From the NCBI GenBank assembly GCA_002346305.1, contig DDZI01000066.1, positions 1-9,804 on the forward strand: DNA of 9,804 nt, given 5' to 3'. The DNA comes from Actinobacteria bacterium UBA3012. GTDB lineage: Bacteria > Actinomycetota > Actinomycetes > Nanopelagicales > Nanopelagicaceae. Shown in pieces: positions 5,618 to 9,804 of this stretch. The notes beneath the pieces are model-generated. The model was given only the letters and a program-made list of their open reading frames with translations, did not search any database and had not been told where the DNA came from. Position numbers and translations under genes: made by a program. Every line of letters starts with the position of its first letter. The first letter of the stretch is position 1.

Positions 5618-6786
5618 TGAGTAACTCACCATCTCCACTTTTTGGTTACCCTCGTCCTGATGGCAGATGGGGATTTAGAAACCACATTTTAATTTTGCCA
5701 CTTCACCAAGCCCTCTCAACTGCTGCCCGGGATATCGCCGAAGCCACATCTGGTGCTGTTGCGATTAGTCACGACTGGTCGGGTGAGATTGATAAAGATT
5801 TTGAGCGAATCACAAAAACATTTGCTGGCTTTGCTGGAAACCCAAACATTTTTACAACAGTTGCCTTGACTATTGGAACTGAAGTAGAAAGTGGAATTAT
5901 CGAGCGCGCGAAAAAATTCAGCCCTACTCCCCTTGTTGAAATTAAATTATCTGATGCTGGATCTATGTTTAAGTTAGTAACCAATGCCCTGGAAAAGGTA
6001 ACCGAATTAGCTGAACAAGCAGCAGCGCAAAGTAGAACCCCTGCTCCATGGAGTGCAGTTGTTCTTGGACTTGAGTGCGGCGGATCTGATGCGTACTCCG
6101 GTATTACTGCAAACCCTGCTCTTGGTGTTGCCAGCGATCGACTTGTTGAATATGGGGCCACATCAATCCTGGCTGAAACCATGGAGATTCTTGGTGCTGA
6201 GCATCTCTTAGCCGCTCGCGCCTTAGATCCAAAAGTTGGTGAACAAATAATTGAAGTTGTTGCAAGATACGAGCGTTCAATTAATTATGAAGGTATCGAT
6301 ATTCGTGGAGCGCAACCATCTCGTGGAAACATTGAAGGTGGTTTATCTACTTTAGAAGAGAAATCTTTAGGCGCTGCTAAGAAAGCCGGTAACGCACCAT
6401 TTACGGGAGTGCTCGAATATGCCGATCGCCCGACCGCGCCAGGGTTGTACTTTATGGATACACCCGGCCATGACATTGAACAGCTAACTGGATTTGCTGC
6501 TGCTGATGTGAATATCACGGTATTTACTACTGGTCGCGGAACGCCCACTGGATCAGCCGTCATCCCAACAATTAAAGTTGCCACAAATAGTGAAATGGGT
6601 CTAGTGCTCACTGACCTAATCGATATTAACGCTGGAACCATTTCAGATGGAACGCAAACACTTGAAGAAGTTGGTCAGATTATTTTTGATGAGATAGTCA
6701 AAGTTGCTAATGGGCAATTAACAAAGGCTGAGATTGGAAAGCACCATGAATTTAACCTTTCCAGGTTATACGGATCAACTCTTTAA
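5617..6786 (+). CDS. UxaA-family large-subunit paralogue B (altronate dehydratase-like), intact C-terminal half, N-terminal cysteines lost
   Basis: A 389-residue homologue of the large part of UxaA, near full length. It opens with the family's GYPRPDGRWGFRNHILILP. All three cysteine positions kept in paralogue A are changed: ILPLHQA replaces ILPSVVC, SHDWSGEID replaces HQHGC, and ALTIGTEVESG replaces GLGCE. The C-terminal half is canonical: LGLECGGSDAYSGITANP (150-167), GGLSTLEEKSLGAAKKAG (241-258), TGRGTP (305-310) and PTIKVATNSE (317-326). It begins at an ATG sharing one base with the previous stop (TAATG). With the SAF subunit it would dehydrate an aldonate, most likely D-altronate, to 2-keto-3-deoxygluconate. 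By the motif pattern it probably cannot act without paralogue A; that is inference. The last 12 bases overlap the convergent reductase gene. Confidence 0.85.
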   Translation: MSNSPSPLFGYPRPDGRWGFRNHILILPLHQALSTAARDIAEATSGAVAISHDWSGEIDKDFERITKTFAGFAGNPNIFTTVALTIGTEVESGIIERAKKFSPTPLVEIKLSDAGSMFKLVTNALEKVTELAEQAAAQSRTPAPWSAVVLGLECGGSDAYSGITANPALGVASDRLVEYGATSILAETMEILGAEHLLAARALDPKVGEQIIEVVARYERSINYEGIDIRGAQPSRGNIEGGLSTLEEKSLGAAKKAGNAPFTGVLEYADRPTAPGLYFMDTPGHDIEQLTGFAAADVNITVFTTGRGTPTGSAVIPTIKVATNSEMGLVLTDLIDINAGTISDGTQTLEEVGQIIFDEIVKVANGQLTKAEIGKHHEFNLSRLYGSTL

Positions 6787-8214
6787 GATTTGTAGAACTT
6801 CTCTAACTGGTTTCACCCTTAACTCTTCCAACCAGTTGGCAATCTGTGGAAATAATTGAGGATTTACTTTTGTCGCAACTCCTTCAAAACTCAAAGTATC
6901 AGTGACGCTTTGCAAAGCATCTGAATTACGAACTAATTTTTGCAATGAGTCCGCTAGTGGATCATTTACTTTTTCATCAACTTCCAAAAATCTCAACCAT
7001 GCCGCAATAACTAAGGTGATGTGATTAGTTTCTAATCCCAATTTAACTAAATCATTTGCTGATGCAAAGATTCTTTGTGGTAACTTCTGAGAGCCATCCA
7101 TGGCAATTTGTAGACTCTTATGTAATAGCGCATAGTTGCTAACTCGTTTACGAATCACTTTCGCATATTCGATGGGATCTAGATCAGCAGGTGCGACAAA
7201 TGACCTTCCAGCTTCTTTCTCTTGGAAATTCTTGATGAAATCCCCAATTACCGGATCAACTACCCCCTCGGCTACATATTCAATCTCGGCCAATTGACAG
7301 ATATATGCCAGCGCAGAGTGAGCGCCATTAAATACCCGGATCTTCATGGCTTCATAAGGCGCAACTTTTTCTACAAATCTTGCTCCTGCAGGAGCTAAGT
7401 ACTCACTTACTGGATCATTTTCAATTACCCACTCTAAATATGGCTCTGCAGTAATTAGCGACCGGTCTCCATAACCATAACTTTGATAAAACTCATCTAT
7501 GGAATCCTGCGTAATCGCGGGAACTGCGCGATCCACCATTGAATTCGGAAATCTAATCTCTGATTTCAACCAACTCAAGAAATCAGGAGAGCGTTTCTGT
7601 CTATTAGCCAAATCAAATACAACGGCTCTTGTGATATCTCCATTTGTTGGCAAGTTATCGCACGAGATTACAGCGACTCCCGGCAAACTGCTTTCAAATC
7701 TGGCTACTAGTAAATCTAACAACCTGGCTGGGAATGTAAGTAAAGAATTAACATCTGCGATATCTGCCTGAACTTCTGTGGAGGATAGATTTATTCCATT
7801 TCGGTCGGAGTTGCATTGATACGCTTTTTCGCTCACAGTTAAAGTGATCAATTTGAGATTTCCACTTCGCGCTATTTCTAGTAATTCTTGTCTCGCCTGC
7901 GGGAAAAACACTGCTTTGCGGATCGCCCCTACGATCATTGGCGCAAAACCAGCGCCTTCACGCTCATTTATCGTATAGAGACAATTCTGAGTGTTCATAA
8001 CATCAGCCACATCACTACTTCTTTGGGTAACTCCAGCAACTCCAAAATTTAGATTCCCGCCTCTTAATACTCTTTCGAAGAAGAGGCCTTGATGTCCTCT
8101 ATGAAAAGCACTTAACCCCATATGTATGACACCAATTTTTACTTGGCTCAGGTCATAGGTAGGGGGGTTAGCAGATTTATGGGATAAGTAATTCTCGAGA
8201 TTTAATTGCGCCAT
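6775..8214 (-). CDS. uxuB: Mannitol dehydrogenase-family hexuronate reductase (fructuronate or tagaturonate reductase)
   Basis: A 479-residue long-chain polyol dehydrogenase, NAD(P)-dependent and cytoplasmic. The N-terminal Rossmann part shows IGVIHMGLSAFHRGHQG (27-43), and SCDNLPTNGD (184-193) is a family signature. The catalytic motif K-x4-N-x2-H is complete at K291, N296 and H299 (KIRVFNGAH). Length is typical of UxuB and mannitol dehydrogenases. It starts at an ATG sharing one base with the uxaC stop (TAATG), so it is translated with uxaC, whose products are fructuronate or tagaturonate. Sequence style suggests fructuronate reductase (giving mannonate). However, the dehydratase in the window is UxaA-type, which uses altronate, the product of tagaturonate reductase. 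Either the enzyme serves the tagaturonate branch or a mannonate dehydratase lies elsewhere. Family certain, substrate not. Confidence 0.85.
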   Translation of the reverse strand: MAQLNLENYLSHKSANPPTYDLSQVKIGVIHMGLSAFHRGHQGLFFERVLRGGNLNFGVAGVTQRSSDVADVMNTQNCLYTINEREGAGFAPMIVGAIRKAVFFPQARQELLEIARSGNLKLITLTVSEKAYQCNSDRNGINLSSTEVQADIADVNSLLTFPARLLDLLVARFESSLPGVAVISCDNLPTNGDITRAVVFDLANRQKRSPDFLSWLKSEIRFPNSMVDRAVPAITQDSIDEFYQSYGYGDRSLITAEPYLEWVIENDPVSEYLAPAGARFVEKVAPYEAMKIRVFNGAHSALAYICQLAEIEYVAEGVVDPVIGDFIKNFQEKEAGRSFVAPADLDPIEYAKVIRKRVSNYALLHKSLQIAMDGSQKLPQRIFASANDLVKLGLETNHITLVIAAWLRFLEVDEKVNDPLADSLQKLVRNSDALQSVTDTLSFEGVATKVNPQLFPQIANWLEELRVKPVREVLQILKS

Positions 8215-9599
8215 TAGAGTTTGAAATATTCTTTTGAAAGGTTGTACGCGATATCAGCGGCTACTCCTAGGGCATCTGATTTACTCAACCGATGTCGACT
8301 AACTTCATTTGCTAAATAAGCAGCATCAAATCTGCGGGCAACATCATGGCGAACGGGAATTGATGCAAATGCTCGGGTGTCATCAATAAATCCAACAGTG
8401 TTATAAAAACCGGCAGTTTCAGTAACGCTATCTCGCCATCTTTGCATTCCGTTTAAAGAGTCGTGGAACCACCAAGGTGGACCCAATCGCAACGATGGAT
8501 ATGCGCCAGCAAGTGGTGCCAATTCACGAGAGTAGGTACTTTCATCCAACGTGAATAAGACAGCTCTGAAATTAGGATGCAATCCGACATCATTTAGAAG
8601 TGGTTGTAATTCACGGACATAATTAGTGGCAACTGGAATATCAAATCCGCGATCTGCACCATATATCTTGGTAATTTCATGATTATGGTTACGAGATGAA
8701 CCTGGGTGAATCTGCATCACCAATCCGTCATCGGCAGCCATGCGGGCATGTTCAACCAACATCATTGCTCTAAATTGATTGGAATCTTCTTCTGTGAATT
8801 TTCCACTAGAAATCACCGCAAAGAGTTTTTCTTGTTCTTTGCCATCTAAAATCAGCGTTTCGCAATTTGCTACACCATGATCGGTAGCGGTCGCACCGTG
8901 ACGCTTAAAATGATCACGTCGGTTCCTTAATGCGTTGCGATAAGAGACAAAGGTGGCGCAATCTTCACCGCTAACTTTTGCTAATTCAGCAACAGCTGTT
9001 TTCCAACCTGGCCGCTGCGGATCTGAAACATCATCTGGCCTAAAGGTTGGAATCACTCTCCCACCGATATTTAACTTGGCTAACTCGAGATGAGTACTGA
9101 GAGAATCCGAAGTCGCATCTGTGGTCGCCAATACCTCTATGTTAAATTTTTGAAATAATGTTTGCGGCAAAAATTCAGGAGTATGTAACTGTTCATTAAT
9201 GGAATCATAGAAATAATCTGCTCGGTCGATTGTTAACGGCTCATCAATTTTGAACAAAGTATAGAAAATCTCTTCAATCCAGATTCGGGATGGAGTTGAT
9301 CTAAATGCGTGCCAATTTTGGGCAAAAATTCGCCACACGTCACGTGGATCGACATCAGAACGAGATCCATCTGCATGAGGAATTGAAATAGCTTCGTAAG
9401 AGACACCCTGACTAAAGAGCATGCGAGTCACGTAGTGGTCCGGGGTGATCAGCAACTCAACTGGATTTTTAAAGGCGGTATTTTCCAACAAGATTTTGGG
9501 ATCAACATGACCGTGCGGGGACAAAATTGGGAAATCGCTCATCACCTCGTAAATTTCACGGGCTAATCCGTCATTACCTAGAAAGCGATTTTTATCCAT
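8214..9599 (-). CDS. uxaC: Uronate isomerase (glucuronate/galacturonate isomerase)
   Basis: A 461-residue amidohydrolase-superfamily isomerase that converts D-glucuronate to D-fructuronate and D-galacturonate to D-tagaturonate, the first cytoplasmic step of hexuronate breakdown. The N-terminal metal site is FPILSPHGHVDP with H29 and H31. Further family landmarks are VLATTDATSD, RPDDVSDPQRPGWK, the MQIHPGSSRNHN block, LFTLDESTYSRELAPLAG, RLGPPWWFHDS and, near the C-terminus, GFIDDTRAFASIPVRHDVARR. Length is normal. The PHGH form of the metal motif differs from the DFHCH of E. coli UxaC and resembles that seen in other bacterial branches. The ATG start overlaps the upstream hydrolase stop by 8 bases (ATGGATAA) and no clear Shine-Dalgarno is seen, so translation is probably coupled. 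It is the middle gene of a minus-strand hydrolase-uxaC-reductase operon whose promoter lies outside the window. Confidence 0.96.
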   Translation of the reverse strand: MDKNRFLGNDGLAREIYEVMSDFPILSPHGHVDPKILLENTAFKNPVELLITPDHYVTRMLFSQGVSYEAISIPHADGSRSDVDPRDVWRIFAQNWHAFRSTPSRIWIEEIFYTLFKIDEPLTIDRADYFYDSINEQLHTPEFLPQTLFQKFNIEVLATTDATSDSLSTHLELAKLNIGGRVIPTFRPDDVSDPQRPGWKTAVAELAKVSGEDCATFVSYRNALRNRRDHFKRHGATATDHGVANCETLILDGKEQEKLFAVISSGKFTEEDSNQFRAMMLVEHARMAADDGLVMQIHPGSSRNHNHEITKIYGADRGFDIPVATNYVRELQPLLNDVGLHPNFRAVLFTLDESTYSRELAPLAGAYPSLRLGPPWWFHDSLNGMQRWRDSVTETAGFYNTVGFIDDTRAFASIPVRHDVARRFDAAYLANEVSRHRLSKSDALGVAADIAYNLSKEYFKL

Positions 9600-9804
9600 G
9601 GTTTTTCATCCAATCAAATGCATCTTTTTGCATCTGGGCAGTAAATGAATGGCGGACTGGATAGAAATCGCCGCGATACTCTGCCGATACCTTTGAGTAA
9701 TGTTGTGAAATATTTTCATCAGCCTCTTTCATCCCTGCTGGAGTAAAAAGTTGATCATTGCTGCAGTATTGAACATACAAAGGTTTAGGTGCACCAATTA
9801 ATGC
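9592..9804 (-). CDS. Alpha/beta-hydrolase, C-terminal fragment (start outside window)
   Basis: The frame is open to the window edge, giving about the last 70 residues of a larger protein. The strand APKPLYVQYC is followed by SNDQLFTPAGMKEAD and later FYPVRHSFTAQMQKDAFDWM. This is the usual end of an alpha/beta-hydrolase: a beta strand, the acid residue (Asp of SNDQ) and the catalytic His (RHSF), then a final helix. The nucleophile elbow lies upstream and cannot be checked. The style recalls acetyl-xylan esterase or dienelactone-hydrolase relatives, and the operon with uxaC suggests release of esterified sugars or uronates; both points are inference. The stop overlaps the uxaC start by 8 bases. 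Confidence 0.65.
   Translation of the reverse strand, partial: ALIGAPKPLYVQYCSNDQLFTPAGMKEADENISQHYSKVSAEYRGDFYPVRHSFTAQMQKDAFDWMKNHG

Overview
The window looks like part of a small, streamlined, fairly AT-rich actinobacterial genome. The glutamine synthetase is of the actinobacterial GSI-beta kind, and three genes carry a TANNNT box 6-7 bases before the start codon, which is the usual look of leaderless actinobacterial mRNA. A SAM-IV riboswitch, a class found mainly in Actinobacteria, is also present. Genes are packed with 1-18 base overlaps. A freshwater acI/Nanopelagicales-type organism fits, but that placement is inference.

Left part (1-4210): the 3' end of glnA closes with a strong intrinsic terminator. 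It is followed by a DinG/YoaA-type Fe-S helicase and a class I glutamine amidotransferase of unknown substrate, both on the plus strand. An N-formylglutamate amidohydrolase-family gene converges on the amidotransferase and overlaps its 3' end.

Centre (4211-4508): this is the only sizeable non-coding stretch and it is dense with signals. The minus strand holds a well-preserved SAM-IV riboswitch with its own -10 box. Downstream of it lies an 18-codon reading frame that looks like a severed signal peptide, then the amidohydrolase gene. A divergent promoter for the plus-strand operon sits back-to-back with the riboswitch promoter, and a perfect CTAGA-N6-TCTAG palindrome lies across the promoter region.

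Right part (4500-9804): a hexuronate catabolism block. On the plus strand, three tightly coupled genes make up an altronate dehydratase (UxaA family) system: a SAF-domain subunit and two different large-subunit paralogues. On the minus strand a convergent operon holds the 3' end of an alpha/beta-hydrolase gene, uxaC (uronate isomerase) and a mannitol dehydrogenase-family hexuronate reductase. The chain uronate -> ketouronate -> aldonate -> 2-keto-3-deoxygluconate is therefore covered; KDG kinase, KDPG aldolase, transporter and regulator are not in the window.

The two observations most worth following are these. The two large UxaA paralogues have lost opposite halves of the family's conserved motifs, suggesting an obligate heteromeric dehydratase. 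The SAM-IV riboswitch appears to have lost its original target gene.
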